Assembly: GCF_000090795.2 (NCBI RefSeq)
Contig: NW_003546794.1
Span: 1 to 59,846, forward strand
Direction: 5' to 3'
DNA from: Amphimedon queenslandica
Taxonomy: Eukaryota > Porifera > Demospongiae > Haplosclerida > Niphatidae
DNA length: 59,846 nucleotides
Below are positions 45,715 to 58,390 of this stretch, one piece after another. Both the position numbers and the translations under genes were made by a program. How positions within the stretch are numbered: the stretch's first letter is position 1; each line of letters begins with the position of its first letter. The notes under the pieces are model-generated. The model made no database searches. It saw only the letters and a program-made list of their open reading frames with translations, and was not told the origin of the DNA.

Positions 45715-48260
45715 AATTGACAAGGATTAAATCAGGCTCATCGAAGCCATTCACAATTTGAATGAAAGTGATAGTAAACATTGCCATATCTTGTAATTGG
45801 AAATGAAGAGCCCTAAGGAAAAAATACATGCCATTCTTGATGTTTTAAGCACATATCATCAGGAGGTGAAGCTGTTTTGTGCATTTGTTTCAATCAACAC
45901 CCAACACATGTACTGATGTTGCCTGATAATTTACAAAGTCATACAGGCGAATATTGCAGTTGCGATGAGCTAGGACTATGCCAAACTAATTCTGGTTGGT
46001 ACAGGATGTGTGGTGTTTGATCATAATTCTGAGAAAAATAAGTATTGTTTAGTGGTGGCTGATTGGTTAGTAATGGATGTGATGAGCCAACAATAGCATC
46101 AGAAGGTGCCACAAAGGTAATATTTGTTAATTGGTTCTCCTCAATTGTTGTGGTACCCTTTCTCTTCCTTGTACATTCACTTCCTTTTCCCCCTCTTACT
46201 TTGGGCATAGTAACTTCAGCAAATTTGGTAATGTTAGGTCTCTTCTTTTTTTTGACATTTTCATTTTATGTAGTCTGAAGGCTTTCCATTCATTTCATCA
46301 ACAGCAACAGAGTGTGCACATATACCCAATCCCTTCTACTTGGGACATTCTCAATCACAAGTGAAAACAGAAGTCTTACTAGGAGGAACTAAATGGGCCT
46401 TCGACTACTGTAGCTTTAAACAAACTTTCTTTGAGTAACACCAGGTGCTTGAACAACTGCACTTTTTTATGAGCTGACAAGCTTTCATCTAAATTACTTC
46501 TAGACAACTTCGAGGTACAAGCACATTATTATTGAATGAATCCAGAGAAATAGAAAGTGATGAAAATGAAGACATGTCTTGCCCTAAAGTGATAGAAGAT
46601 ATGGGCATTTCCCTATATTCATATTAAATGTCAGCCAGTGATGCTTCAGAAAACTTTTGAAGATGTTGCTCTCTCTGGACTTTTGTCATTGTAAACCATG
46701 TTGACTCTGACACACTCCAAGACTGATACTGCACCTTCAGTTCATAGTTGCCACTTCCAATAATTACATTTTCAACATCACGCTCTTGATCATTTATTAA
46801 TTGCCTATAGGCTTGAGGAGTTTAGGGAGCTCACTCTTCTTGTAATAATCTTTGCTTTAAAGCATAAAATTAGCTGTTTTAGGTGAATTTGTTGTCAACT
46901 GAATTGGCAGTGATCCCAGCCAAATTTACTCTCTAACATCACGTATCATGGAGCATCTGATACTTTTTGCTTTGTAAAATGTGAATCAATGAATGAATCA
47001 ATCTATTTCTGATGCACTTGTCAGTTCACTGTTGCTCCACTTCTTAGTCACGACATCCAACTTATTGATAATCTTGGCATCTACTAAGCCTTCCACATAA
47101 GTCGTACCTATGTTGTTTCCAAGCACATCAATGAGAATGTCAATACTGAGATTAGCAGGAACGTTACCGTCCTGAACCTTTCTCTTTATTTTCCTCCTGA
47201 CATGAATGAAGCATGTTAAATAATGTGCATCAGGAAACTCATGATATGCTAGTGCTTTTTCTCTATCCATTTCTACCTTTTTAAGGTCACAGCACTGACC
47301 AATAAGTGTAGATGCAAAAAATAAGTATGTTGAGAAAGTTTTCTTGATGTCCACACAAACTGGGCTAATAAAAACAAGAGGCTACTTGTATCTTTTCGAT
47401 TGAAGAAATTGATGACAATATGTGGTTAGCATTACATAAAAATCACTTAGAAAAGGTTGGTTCAATTGTCATCACTGAAAACTCAAATGATGAAGTGCAA
47501 AAGCGAGAAACATTAATATGAGAATTAGTAGCAAAAACAATAGCTGGCGCATGAGCAGCATTTACTACAATTACAAAGCAATGAAGAGGATACTTTACCA
47601 AAACTAAATCATCACCTCCAGCACTCCCAAGAGAATAATGCTGCACACGCCTTTTGTTATTTGAGATGCTTTTCACTTCCAGGAAGCTGCCCAGTACATG
47701 CACTGTGCTCCACCAACACTTCCCACTTCCAAAAACAAAGTAGACATTGTTTCCTTTTGACTTTTCGCAGTGCATTGCTCTATAATACATTTTGTACTGT
47801 GTAATGTGGTATGACATTGAACGTGTTGTTTGTTATTGCCATGACTTTTGACAATTGGAGTGAAGCCATGAGTAACTCAATAAACAGCAAACGCAGATGA
47901 TGTGCCACATTTGAGTCATCTACAAAAAAGTATAAGGCCACTCATTGTTACTATACCTAATAAGAAAGCTATCATTTGTTTGAATTGCTTGATAGAAGGA
48001 TGTGTGTTATGAAGCCTTCTTAAGTGCACAACATTATCACCTGGAACACACTTTTTATCTGAGACTTAGCCATGTTCCTTTATATGCACCCTGAAGCATA
48101 GAGTCTTTGATCCAGAATAGTTTGAGATACCAAATGAATTTGTCTTGACATCATCTGAATGAGCTAGTTTACTGAGATGAACAACAAATGTGGCACTTGA
48201 AGTAACTCGAAGAGGACAGCCACTGCAGACTTTTGATTTATTTATGTTTGGTTTAAGCGA
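45715..48260 (-). pseudogene. MULE transposase with SWIM zinc finger, decayed
   Basis: It reads from an N-terminal block (KVCSGCPLRVTSSATFVVH, LCFRVHIKEHG, HLRRLHNTHPSIKQFKQM) to the MULE core: MTIEPTFSK, where the first catalytic Asp is Glu; a decayed second Asp region EMDREKALAYHEFPDAHYL; CFIHVRRKIKRK; and EGLVDAKIINKLDVVTKKW. The SWIM finger is FTCD then ECPK..., GLGICAHSVAVDEM (46290-46350), followed by a basic RGGKGSECTRKRK tail and a C-terminal KHQEW and NVYYHFHSNC block near 45760-45880. This domain order is known from uncharacterised cnidarian and sponge MULE proteins. Multiple stops; not the same family as the gene at 23930. Confidence 0.6.
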
Positions 48261-48570
48261 AATTGAAAATAATTATTGTGTCAGCTGAATATTTTAGAGG
48301 TGGCATTATATACATATGCTGATCTAGGCTTTCTTTGTCACTATACAAGAAGAATAAATAAATAAAATTTATCATATGTGTCCAACCTAAGCTTTCTTTT
48401 CTTTCTGTGGGCACTGCCAACTGCTTCATTTTATTCCTTAATGGCTAAGCCTACATCATTAGTCTTATCAACATGAATTTCTTCCTTCATAGCGTCATTG
48501 CCTTTCATAATGAACCTGTATTAGATGAATTCAAACCATTAAGAAATACCAATATCGTGAAGAAAGTCTG
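48261..48570. other. No recognisable gene
   Basis: This is an AT-rich gap between the MULE gene and the helicase tail. Confidence 0.3.
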
Positions 48571-48571
48571 T

Positions 48572-51400
48572 TTATAGGAGACACATCACACAAATCGAGA
48601 TGCAGTGACAATTGCAGTTGCAAATTTGACTAATAGCTGTCATAATCAGTGTCCCTCTAAAAGCAGGAATAGTATTGTCAGTACTGCTGTCTACATCAAC
48701 TTTTCTTTTTTGGGGGCAAGGCTTAAAACACATTATTGTGGCATATTTTTTTCTTTTTGGGGCAATTAGAGTTTTGTAAATCAGTATACTCTCACGTTTA
48801 TTGCTACTAATGGTACTGTTACTAGTACATTGTACATGACTTACAGACACCTTGGCATTCTTACTACAAGGATCACCATCATCAATTATACCAGTCACTT
48901 GAATTTTTCTCTTCTTTCCTTTACTTGATTTCAGGTAAGTCATTCTGAAATTTACTTCTGAGGCGGTAAATTTTGTTAATGCACACATTACTAACTTTAA
49001 CAGAGAGAGGATCAATTGATAATAAATGTAATCCATTTAATGTACATACACAAGTCAATGCAACGTATGCCATATCATCCCCAAAACATCTGTCGATAAA
49101 TCAATAATTGCTGTATCTAATGAGAGGCCCTGACATTTATGTATAGTAATAGCATAAGAAAGTATAAGGGGAAACAGTTTCCTATGTATATACAAATTCT
49201 TAGATAGCATAAATCTAGATGTAACCCTTTCTATGTCACAAAGTACATCAATATGATGAAATTTGATTGATTTACCAGTAGCATAAATACCTATTACTGT
49301 ACCAATGGCACCATTGACTAATCCTACAGTCACATCAATATTGCATCTTACCATTACTCTACAGCCTACTGCTAAAGACAATACAGTTTCTAAACCAGCT
49401 GTTTTGCTTGGTTGATCATTTAGTTTCTCTAACTTTTTTCTTTTTTTTTGTCAAATTTTGCTGTGCTGCCACTTTCATCAACAACATCAACACATGCAAA
49501 ATCTCTTTTCTCAGTTTCTACACTTTCTAATATTAATTCATTCATTGCTTGGAAGGCACTTACCTTAAAAAAAATTAGAGGATTTGTTCCTTCACTTTCC
49601 AATTCCTTATATTTTTCTTGTATCGAAACCTTAAATACGTGACTCTTAAGCATATCAATAGTTTCATCAGTCAGAAAGCCATGCCTAACAGAATCAAGCA
49701 TCTTAAAGAAAGTTTCGTCTCCTTTTTGTCGCTCATTGATTGTTAGTTCATCATATTGTACTGTTTCTTTCCTTATGTTAACTGCATTTGCTACTTCAAG
49801 TCTAGTTTTTACTAGTTTGTTGCTAATTTTTTTAATACTGGCCTACCATTAACTGGTAGCAATTGTAAAAGGTTACCTACAAAAAAATATTTTTGAATCC
49901 AAACCATTCATCAGTTCCTAATATATCTTCTAAGCGCATGTGTAAGTATGCTAGATTTAGATTGGATACCATAGATACCTCGTCTACTATTATAATTTTT
50001 AAATTTTTAAGTGTCATTTTTGTCTATTTCTGAGCTTCTTTACTCAATGTCCAATATCCATCTGTCTTTCCCTCATGCTCTATTGGTAGCTGAAATAATC
50101 CATTTATTGTTAGTACACCTACATTAAATGCGGCTATACCTGTTGGTGCTACTATAGCATACATAATTTCACCACTTTTTGGATGCCCTGTCATCCACAA
50201 GGCATTTTATTGCCTCTATTAAAAACGATTTACCAGTTCCACCTACATCACTAATTAACATCCTTAGCAGTTTGATATTATCTAATCTCAGTAGTCTTGA
50301 AGACTCATTCTCTAATAAGTCTTCACGTTCTTTTTGACTTATAAGATGATTCTTAATTTGTGACCATAATTGACAAAAGGTACTTTATGGCTGATTTTAA
50401 AATTCATCATTATAATAAAAAATGGCAACCTGTGGGTGCTCTGTTGGACAACCATTGTTTCTAAAAGTTACATAGCAACTTTTTGCATCCTCTGGAGTAA
50501 TTTTATGATACATGGACTTCAGGAAGTTGGATTTTTAAGGCTATAAAGACAAGTTTTACTACCCGCCCAAAGGTACCTTTTGTCAATTATGGTCACATTT
50601 TATCAAAAATTCTTTTTCGATCTACATTAAGCATTGCCTCTTTTTACTCTAATGTTAAATTAGGTATATTTATGTGCATGTCAGCAATATCACCTACTGC
50701 TTCCATTATTTCACCCAGGAATTGAGGCTCATCATCTTCCTTCTTATCAGGAAGTTCTTCAGTGAAACTGGCTTTATTTCTTGCCTCGACAATTTTCTTC
50801 CACTTACAATCAGCTTCACATAAATTGTGTACTTTGTGAAAACTATTTTCAATGCCACATATAGATGCTTCTCTGTGACGCCTAACAGCTCCTTTCATTG
50901 TTTCTACTTCCATTACGAGTGCGCTCTTTTCTCTAAAAGGCACAAATAAAATTATTAGTGAGTAATAAAAATTGTCTCTTTCCGCTTCTTGCATAAGATT
51001 AAATTTCCTATGGTTTGAAAGAACTGGTTTTGATTGAAGTTTCTATTCTCATTCTCCATTTTCTCCTTTTTTATCAAATTTGTAATTAGCTACAAATTTG
51101 TAAAGAGATACATCTTCCGTGTTATTTGGTCTTGTCGGATAAAAGTCTTCAATTATTCTAGGATTAAAAGTGTCTTTAGAAAATCGATTTACTGTAGTTA
51201 AATATGAATATTTTTTAATTTTTCTGCTCCTCTTATGAGGCAGGTACACATTAACGTACTGTACGGTTACCAATTTCACGTTTAAACTTTCACCGAGATT
51301 ATTAGCTTCATATAGTCCTACTTTTTTAGCTCGAAGCAGTACTTCAAAAGCAGCTGACTTAATTAACTTCACTAGCTAATACTGAGCAGCTGTAACCTCT
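48572..51400 (-). pseudogene. Helitron PIF1-type helicase half
   Basis: 5' blocks: [34 protein letters not shown]. Helicase motifs in order: Walker A intact VGGTGKSFLIEAIK (about 50230-50270), APTGIAAFNVGVLTINGL, Walker B IIIVDEVSMVSNLN, an ERQKGDETFFKMLDSVRHGF block, GLVNGAIGTVIG, YAITIHKCQGLSLD, and after a shift MAYVALT and GLHLLSIDPLSVKVSN. A basic tail (KSSKGKKRKIQVTG) continues to 48572 in a shifted frame. It differs from the 38-43 kb Helitron by keeping intact motifs I and II and the C-terminal motifs. No Rep domain was found upstream, so it is a 5'-truncated copy. Confidence 0.72.
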
Positions 51401-52599
51401 AATTTAAAATGAACCTTAAATTTAACAGTTATATTAACGAATTACTTTCCGATTAGCTCTTAAAAGAACTGGTGTTCTCTTAGTCTGAGCAGTGGGTACT
51501 CCTTGAAAGTAAGTCTAATGTCAGCAAAGACCAAGAGAAGAATAGAGCGAGCAGTCTACCACACAGTAATGTAGCTATGGAAACTTTGCACATGCGCATT
51601 TAATTTTAAAATGGCGTCTGAAACAAAGGGGTGTGACAGATCATGCGCAAATAATTAGTTTTTAAACTTAAACTTAGTATGATAAAAACACTTGTCTTGT
51701 CCTGGACCCAAGCTCAAATGAATAATGTAAAAGCCATTGCAAGCCATTCTCTAGTTTTAAAAGATTTCCGTGTTGAGAGAAAAAAGATGAAAGAAGAAAA
51801 AAAGTCATAAGAATTTTGCAGAAATTTGAATTTGGGCCTATTCTCCAGAATCACTCTCGCTACATGACGCTCCATTCTAAAGGTACCAGCAGAATCGCTC
51901 AGCAAAGGAGAACTTATCTAAGTTGTTTATAAGGCTGTACAAGGTAAGATGAAAGAGTTAAAAGCGTTTGAAAATTATAAATTTGGTCTCCATCTTACAA
52001 AATCAACCTCCACCCTACAAATAGGCTACTGCCTATATAATAATAGGAAAATATTTTCATTAAAATAAAAGTCAAGGAACAATAAAAAAGACAGGAAATG
52101 TTTTAGCATCCTTGCTTTATCCCTCCATTTTCTTGTTTTTTTCAACTTTTTATCTCTTGAAATAAAATTTGTTTTAAAAACAAATGGTATTCACAACTAG
52201 CATTTTCTGCCAAAACAGTCATTTCCAATCACTTTATACTCGACTATCTATGATTTCAGCCTTCATCATCTCCTTGGAAATATATTGTTTCTGTTTTCTG
52301 TAGCTCAGCACTTTCAGTAATCTTTTTTGGCTTTTTTGTGCAGGGTATATTCAGTTCTAAGTATAAGGATGACATGAACATGAATTAATAAATTTTAAAC
52401 ATTTTATGAAATTGCTCTTTTTATCAGGAGGACCATCAATATTATCTTCCTCTCATTTTCGAATCTTATGACATTTCAAGCTCTTTGAATTACTATGGCA
52501 GGCAAAATATTTAGCTGAGCAAGAGCAAACCTGTGTACAGGTATAACATAAAATTGATGGCACACGGTATTAAAATGATATACCTCAAAATATCTTGAA
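51401..52599. other. Mostly non-coding, no confident gene
   Basis: It contains CACATGCGCATTT and AAAATGGCGTC near 51590-51615, similar to the promoter-like motifs in family B. A 63-codon open frame (51714-51905, -) has no motif. Confidence 0.3.
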
Positions 52600-53830
52600 A
52601 TTTTGATAACAGCAGTTTCTTCTCATCATATGACTGATCTATACCACAAAGCATGCTTACTTTGCATCACATGAATTTCATTGTGTTCAATACCTTTGCC
52701 TTTCTGCCATCTCTTCCAGCCCTTCCAAACTGTTGGATTAATTCCTCCAATGTAGTTGAGCAACCAAGTTTAACAACCAAGTCAGTATCAGGAACATCTA
52801 TACCCATTTCAAATGCAGAATTGCACACCATTAGCTATGAATGTACATAAATGTTATCATACACAAAATTAATGCTTGATACACTTGCTTGTATAACAGA
52901 GTCATCAAAACACAAATTCTCAATTATCTTCAATTTGTTGTGGCTAGATCAATTTTTGCCATAGTAGCTACTACTATTTATTCCTTTTTCTTTTGAAGCC
53001 ATTGCCACAGGAGCAACATCTTGAACAAAGTCAGTATACACAATAAAGCGATTGTTACCAACTACTTCAGCAAGATAGTCAGCAATAGATGTGTAGTAGT
53101 CTGTAGTATCTGTTGAAAAGACAGCATAATATAAATGTAGCTGCTTCAGCCTGATTGAGTATGGGCTGGGACTAACTTTTCTTTGGCAATTTCTTTAACT
53201 CTTGAGCATGGAGTGAAATATTTCTCCTGTTAACCGTGGTTCCTTAACTTCTGAAGTGGCAGTTGCTGTTAATGCCATTAATGATATTACAGGAAAATGA
53301 GACTTTAGATGCATTATATTCAGGTCTAATAAACAATAAGTTAAAATTTAAAAACTTTCACTTCTTGTAGCCATACTATGATTATTGTATGGATGATTTT
53401 TGACAGAAAGGTTTAGGCAGCTTTTTTGCAAGAAGCAATTCCCAGATCGTACAGTGGCATTTTTGTGCCCATACAGTATTCTGTTATTTACTAGTGTGTC
53501 TATGTAAGTGTGTGTGTGTGGAGTAAAGCTTGTTATTTCATTGCCTCTAATGGAAATTTTGCTAATCTTTATTGGTGGAATTAATCATGATATGGGCCAA
53601 CACAAAATTAATGCCACATGAAATTAACCAGCTATAGGGTAATAGCTAATGAGATGACTGCGTAGCATACCTGAATGATTTCCAACAATTTATGAAATGA
53701 GCTTCATCCGCTGCAATGAGACATATTTCTTTGTTTCTGGCCATTGATAAAAACATTTGTCATGGTTGCTGTTGCTTGTCACAGAAAGATTCTAAACAAG
53801 AGTATATTTCTGCAGGTTTCTTGATACCGT
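52600..53830 (-). pseudogene. RecQ-like DNA helicase, decayed
   Basis: The motifs are in RecQ order on the minus strand: CLIAADEAHFINCWKSFR (motif II DEAH and the aromatic-rich W..FR, about 53670-53725), SLMALTATATSEVKEP (motif III, about 53250), IVYTDFVQDVAPVAMASKEK (motif IV), then NSAFEMGIDVPDTDLVV and QQFGRAGRDGRKAK (motifs V/VI, about 52710-52840). Walker A was not found; it would lie upstream of 53830, where a repeat-like insertion begins. Stops separate the blocks. RecQ enzymes unwind 3' to 5'. In sponges, similar RecQ fragments are often repeated, so a mobile origin is possible but unproven. Confidence 0.65.
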
Positions 53831-54420
53831 ATTTCCTTGAGTAAAAGATGCCCCAAGTAGCCGCCTCCCTCAAATAGAGTCCTCCTGAGGCCAGGGTAGT
53901 CAAAGAAATTACCACCGCCTTCAAATAGATGCAGCAAATAATGATATTCATTGTATTCTTATTAATTAAGTATTTAATTAACTAGTAAAATGGCCGTCTA
54001 GTCTTAGTTCAGTAGTTACTTTATCCTATCGATTAGTTTTTTCTTTCCAGGTAATGTATAGATACATGGTACTTCTAGAACCTTTCCAAATGCCCTTTTC
54101 CCATTAACACAAGCTTCTATTTGGTCCCATGAAGCAAGAAATATGATGCAATTTGCAAAAACTCCCTGAAAAGGATCTCATAATGCAAAGATACTGGGGA
54201 ACATCTAAACTCCTACTGCCTGAGGTGGAAGTAGACACGACAGTGATCTTTTCTAGACCTGGAACAGGAAGTAGTAATTTACATGATGAAGATGGAATTA
54301 TTTTGTTTCAAAAGAATATTTATGGTAAAAATAATTAATTTAAATAATAATTAATAATTGCCACCCTCAAACAATGGCTGCCCTCATATAGTCGCCTTCC
54401 TCCTACAGATGGAAAAATGA
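53825..54420. repeat. Possible inverted-repeat element between RecQ-like blocks
   Basis: The left side carries GCCGCCTCCCTCAAATAGAG and ACCGCCTTCAAATAGATGC. The right side, on the same strand, has GCCACCCTCAAACAATGGCT and GTCGCCTTCCTCC. AT-rich arms (ATTAATTAAGTATTTAATTA and TTTAAATAATAATTAATAAT) lie inside. This pattern resembles many MITEs, but the ends do not pair cleanly, so the call is weak. Confidence 0.25.
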
Positions 54421-55555
54421 AATAGATGTTGTGGCTTAAACTAGAATCAATAGATTAAATATGTTACCCCTTATGATGACATTAGAGCTAGCTGATATTT
54501 CCTTTTCTCAAAACAATTTTTATTTCTCTGATTCTCCTTCTAACCTTCAACATAATTCTCTTTTTTGTCTACCTCTGCTGGATCATCTACATTTCACAAG
54601 TTATCTTTTAATTGTACTTCTCATCACTCCTTGCATCACATTTTTTACCACTTCTCTCGTTTCAAGAATTCTCTTCCACATGTAAACATCTCTCTATCCA
54701 AAGACACTATTCAATTACACATTAGGAAAACTTGTAGGAATCACTTTATTGTTCATTTTGACCCTAATAATGTTTGTTCTTATCACTTTCTTGCTTTTCT
54801 AGTGCCAATCTTTTCTATACTTTTATGCATTCCAGATTTGTTTATGTTCTTTAGTAGTTATTTCATTTTTGTTGTTTCTTATTTACTTATTTTTCTTATT
54901 TTTTGTCTCTGTTTTGTTTTTTGTTTTGCCAATCAGCTCAGGAAGCTGTCTGTCTATCTGTATACATTTATATACAGTCAACTTATTTAAAGTAAAAAAC
55001 TAAAAGCTATCTATAGCTTCATTGTTAAGAGGCTTTATTATGTGGCCACTTTTAAAATTTTTGTCTCAGTTCACACATTGTGACAGTTTACAGTCTTCAC
55101 AATTGTTACTAAAGTTATCACATTCTTCCTAGCATTCATTAAGGATGGCATATTGAATGGATAAAGATGGTCAATTATCAAGATCTCCAATAGTTGTAGA
55201 AACATTGTCCTGTAGCTAAGTCATATGTTCCTCTATCTCCATGTTTCTTTTCTTCTAATACTGCCCACAAAACTATCCCTTCCTTTGACTATTGTGATTT
55301 CACATCACACCATTTCATTCTCTGTTCAGCGGTTTTTTTACCTTTTACATTTAACACATGAATGCCTTTTCTTTTAGTACAAATAACATGCCATAACTTT
55401 AAATGAACAAAACATAAAATTTAAAACGATGCAGTTAATTATTTCCCACTCAAGCTGTACTTCAAAGGGACCGCCTGTGCAATAAATGAGGTACAGTGCA
55501 CTGAGTGCATGAAAATCACTTTGATGTTTGATACAGTGCACTGTAGTTTTCACAT
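54421..55555. other. No recognisable gene
   Basis: The + strand has overlapping Ser/Leu/Phe-rich open frames (54461-54990) that look like T/C-rich chance frames. On the minus strand a Cys cluster (EECDNFSNNCEDCKLSHC, about 55085-55145) could be a zinc-binding remnant of the RecQ-like gene, with stops around it. Confidence 0.3.
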
Positions 55556-55558
55556 ATT

Positions 55559-55986
55559 ATTGATCTTTGACTTTTTGAATAATAATAATACTATTGACAA
55601 TTTGACACAAAATTAAATTTTTAAGCAAATGACTATTGAGAGCTGTGTTTTTTGGCATTTTATAGATTGATAGGTCTTTTATAGCCTCTTTCAATACAGC
55701 AACAAAATGCTCACTGTCCTCACCACCTTCCTTCTTTCTTCTTAAACACTCGCTGTCCTCACCAACTTCCTTCTTCTTAAATGCTTGCTGTCCTCACCAC
55801 CTTCCTTCTTTCTTCTTAAATGCTCACTATCCTCACCACCTTCCTTCTTTCTTAAATGCTCGCTGTCCTCACCAACTTCCTTCTTTATAAACACTCGCTG
55901 TCATCTCCACCTTCCTTCTTTCTTCTCTTTAATGAAAGCGACACTTTCCTCTGTTTGGGCAGATTGCAGTTGCTCCTGTCAGCCAT
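55559..55986 (-). CDS. Hypothetical N-terminal exon with KKEGGEDSEHL repeats
   Basis: The ATG at 55986 opens MADRSNCNLPKQRKVSLSLK and RRKKEGGDDSECL, then after one shift the minisatellite is read as repeated KKEVGEDSEHL / RKKEGGEDSEHL / RRKKEGGEDSKHL. The last unit continues into FVAVLKEAIKDLSIYKMPKN and ends at a stop at 55559. A basic cluster suggests nuclear location. An NRF1-type motif sits about 50-60 bp upstream of the ATG. It could be the first exon of the RecQ-like gene on the same strand, about 1.7 kb downstream, but no splice link was shown. Confidence 0.3.
55704..55925. repeat. Six-unit minisatellite, period 35-41 bp
   Basis: Units start AAATGCTCACTGTCCTCACC or AAACACTCGCTGTCC at about 55704, 55743, 55779, 55819, 55855 and 55890, each followed by A.CTTCCTTCTTTCTTCTT. 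Unit length varies in the CTT tail. On the minus strand most units stay in frame. Confidence 0.88.
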
Positions 55987-56035
55987 CTCTAAGCTCTCCT
56001 CTACTTGTCAGGTACTTGCCATGTGTACAAATGTT

Positions 56036-56047
56036 TGCGCATGCGCA
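56036..56047. promoter_or_regulatory. NRF1-type palindrome TGCGCATGCGCA
   Basis: This is an exact consensus match, about 50 bp upstream of the minus-strand ATG at 55986. It is followed by AGTGCGTG. Regulatory activity is inferred. Confidence 0.4.
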
Positions 56048-56082
56048 GTGCGTGTACCGTATAGCTTCAATTCAATATAAAT

Positions 56083-56205
56083 TTGTTATTACACCCATGC
56101 TCATGCAATAACAGATTTACAAGCACCTTGCCCTCAGGCCTACAGCCCTCAGGCTTGGTGCTTGTAAATCGGATATTGCACTCGCAGGGGTGTATTAACA
56201 TATAC
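56083..56205. repeat. Palindromic repeat (about 120 bp)
   Basis: GATTTACAAGCACCTTGCC at about 56114 pairs with GGCTTGGTGCTTGTAAATC near 56151-56169. The outer sequences TTATTACACCCATGC and GGGGTGTATTAACA also pair. The centre is CCTCAGGCCTACAGCCCTCA. It resembles a small foldback MITE. Confidence 0.65.
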
Positions 56206-58390
56206 TAATTTAATGATAGTGATACTAATTTGAGTAGCACACATGTAAACCATAAAAATGGTACTACGAAGTTATTTTGGTTCTTCACAAATTGATTTCA
56301 AAAGCATTATGAATTATCTTAAACACACATCTCCATCTATCAAGTTATGCAAATCTTATCTTTATAAATATGGCTTTGGCAATTGTGTAATTATGTTAAT
56401 AACATATTTTGTTTTACAAATAAATTTCCCAAATGAAATAGGGTGAAATAGTCCTACATGCCTTAATATATCCCTGTGGTATTATAGGGACAAAAAGTGC
56501 AGCAAGCACTAATTTTTAAGATAAGAGTTTTGAGAAAGATAAGAGTATTGTATTTGAGATTCAGCTTACATAATTGAAGTTTCAGTTATATAACTACAGA
56601 ATGTACAGATACACAAAGAAATGCTTTTAATGTACTGTAGTGTGTACGGGTGTATTTGAAAACTTCAAATCACTACCTAATGTAAAATTTAATTTCAAGG
56701 CACAGTGCAAGCACTGCGAAGTATTTTGTTACAATACATGTACAACAAATTGTAATTGTCATTGAAATTGTAATTGAAATTACACTATCATGGTGTAACT
56801 GTAATTGTAATTGAGCCTATTCTTGCCAAAGGAGTGTAATTGAATGCATAATTGTAACTGAGCTTTTATAATTGACCCCAGGTCTGGATCTTTATATCAG
56901 TACTTTCAATGCTTTAGCCAAAAATATTTGTCACTTTTGCTAACCTTAGGCACTATCCGTTTAATTTCTTATGGCACAATTTAAATTAATTATAATCTGG
57001 TGTGCAGTAGCAGTAGTCTGGCAGTTTTAGTATACTTTCTTATGCATACATGTACCATAGGAACAATAGATTATTTATGCATGTAAATTTAAAACCTCAG
57101 TTATTGTATTTTAAATTTTGAGCAATGCATCAAAATTATGGAACTATACCTTATGTGGTTGCCGTTTTGCCATCTAGTAAGGGAAAGAAGTTATAAAAAG
57201 AATGCTGTAGTTTTTGATATATTTAATCAGCTAGTAGATTTTTTAAAATTCAGCTGATAAACTGGTCATATCTTTTCATTCAGAAACAGCTTTTTGTAGA
57301 TATCAGAGATCTAATAGCTAGTAAAATAATGTTTCAGCAATTCTGTCCCATATTTGATGATAACCACTGCTCTTTAATTGTTAGAAATGTTAAACACTTT
57401 CATTAAAAAAACTGAAACGTAAGGTTAAATGTATTGAGTCACCTTAGTTGTTTTGTAAGCATACTATAGTTTTTACATTTTTGGCAAAAAATCTATTCAT
57501 CTTTTCATTTATCATGTGTCTGTACATACGTATTCTTTGCACAGTTTAAATTTACTTCTAATGCAGTGTTAAAGGACAATGATCCTACATGTGAGGGAGC
57601 CTCTAATAGGCTTTTATATATACCACATCAAAAAATAAAATATCATTAGCAGCTCTTGCTTGCCAGGAAAAAGTTCCACGTTACTGCAGAGTTATTCGAA
57701 TAAATGTTTCACTAATGGGCCTCTAGGGTTATTCACTGATTAACAAAGATAAATTATCATTAATACGGTAATACTGAAGAAGTAATGATTATTCTGACAA
57801 CAAGTGGGCATGTTTGACCTAGTGTTTCAAGGAAGTTTTATCTAAATGAAAAGCAATAACTACAGTATAAGGCGAAAAAAAGCTAAGTAGCAAAGCGTTG
57901 TTGCGCAGCAGTACTCCCGTACTACCCTTCTAAGTACGTATGAAAACCAAATGAAAGCAGTAAGAGAGCAGTACCTGCACAAATTTGCTGTGCATTTGCA
58001 ACGAAGTTACGCATGCACACAGCAGTTTCATACAATAACATGAGTAGGTGTAAAGAAAACAATCTAGATAGCTTAAATAACTTCTATTGCTCTAACATAT
58101 ATAACGCTGTCAAAGACTTAAAACACAAAACAATGGTAAAAAGTACTGTAGTGTGACCAGTAGCGTAGCTACACTATGGCCTACTGGGGCTAGGCCCCAG
58201 TTGCCACAAATTGTGCCCTGGTAGGCCCTTGTGGCTTACTTGAACTATTACAGGATAAAGCAGCTGAGGTCCATGGAGCAGCAGTCTAGGAAGCCATTTT
58301 AATAATAATTATTATTGTGTGGTTACATTATTATTGTTTGTGGTTAATTAAATTTAATAATAAATAATTCAGATTTTAGAAATAATCTGT
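56206..58390. other. AT-rich non-coding stretch
   Basis: No gene was recognised. It contains an ATTGTAATTG-type simple repeat (about 56745-56870), in part palindromic around AATTACA/TGTAATT, and a small hairpin CTGGGGCTAGGCCCCAG near 58184 beside GTAGCGTAGCTAC. Confidence 0.35.

Noticed and set aside
54461-54990. Two overlapping Ser/Leu/Phe-rich plus-strand frames
   Set aside because: T/C-rich composition gives long frames by chance; no family motif.
55704-55925. CRISPR-like array
   Set aside because: Units are contiguous tandem repeats without unique spacers, in an animal-like genome.
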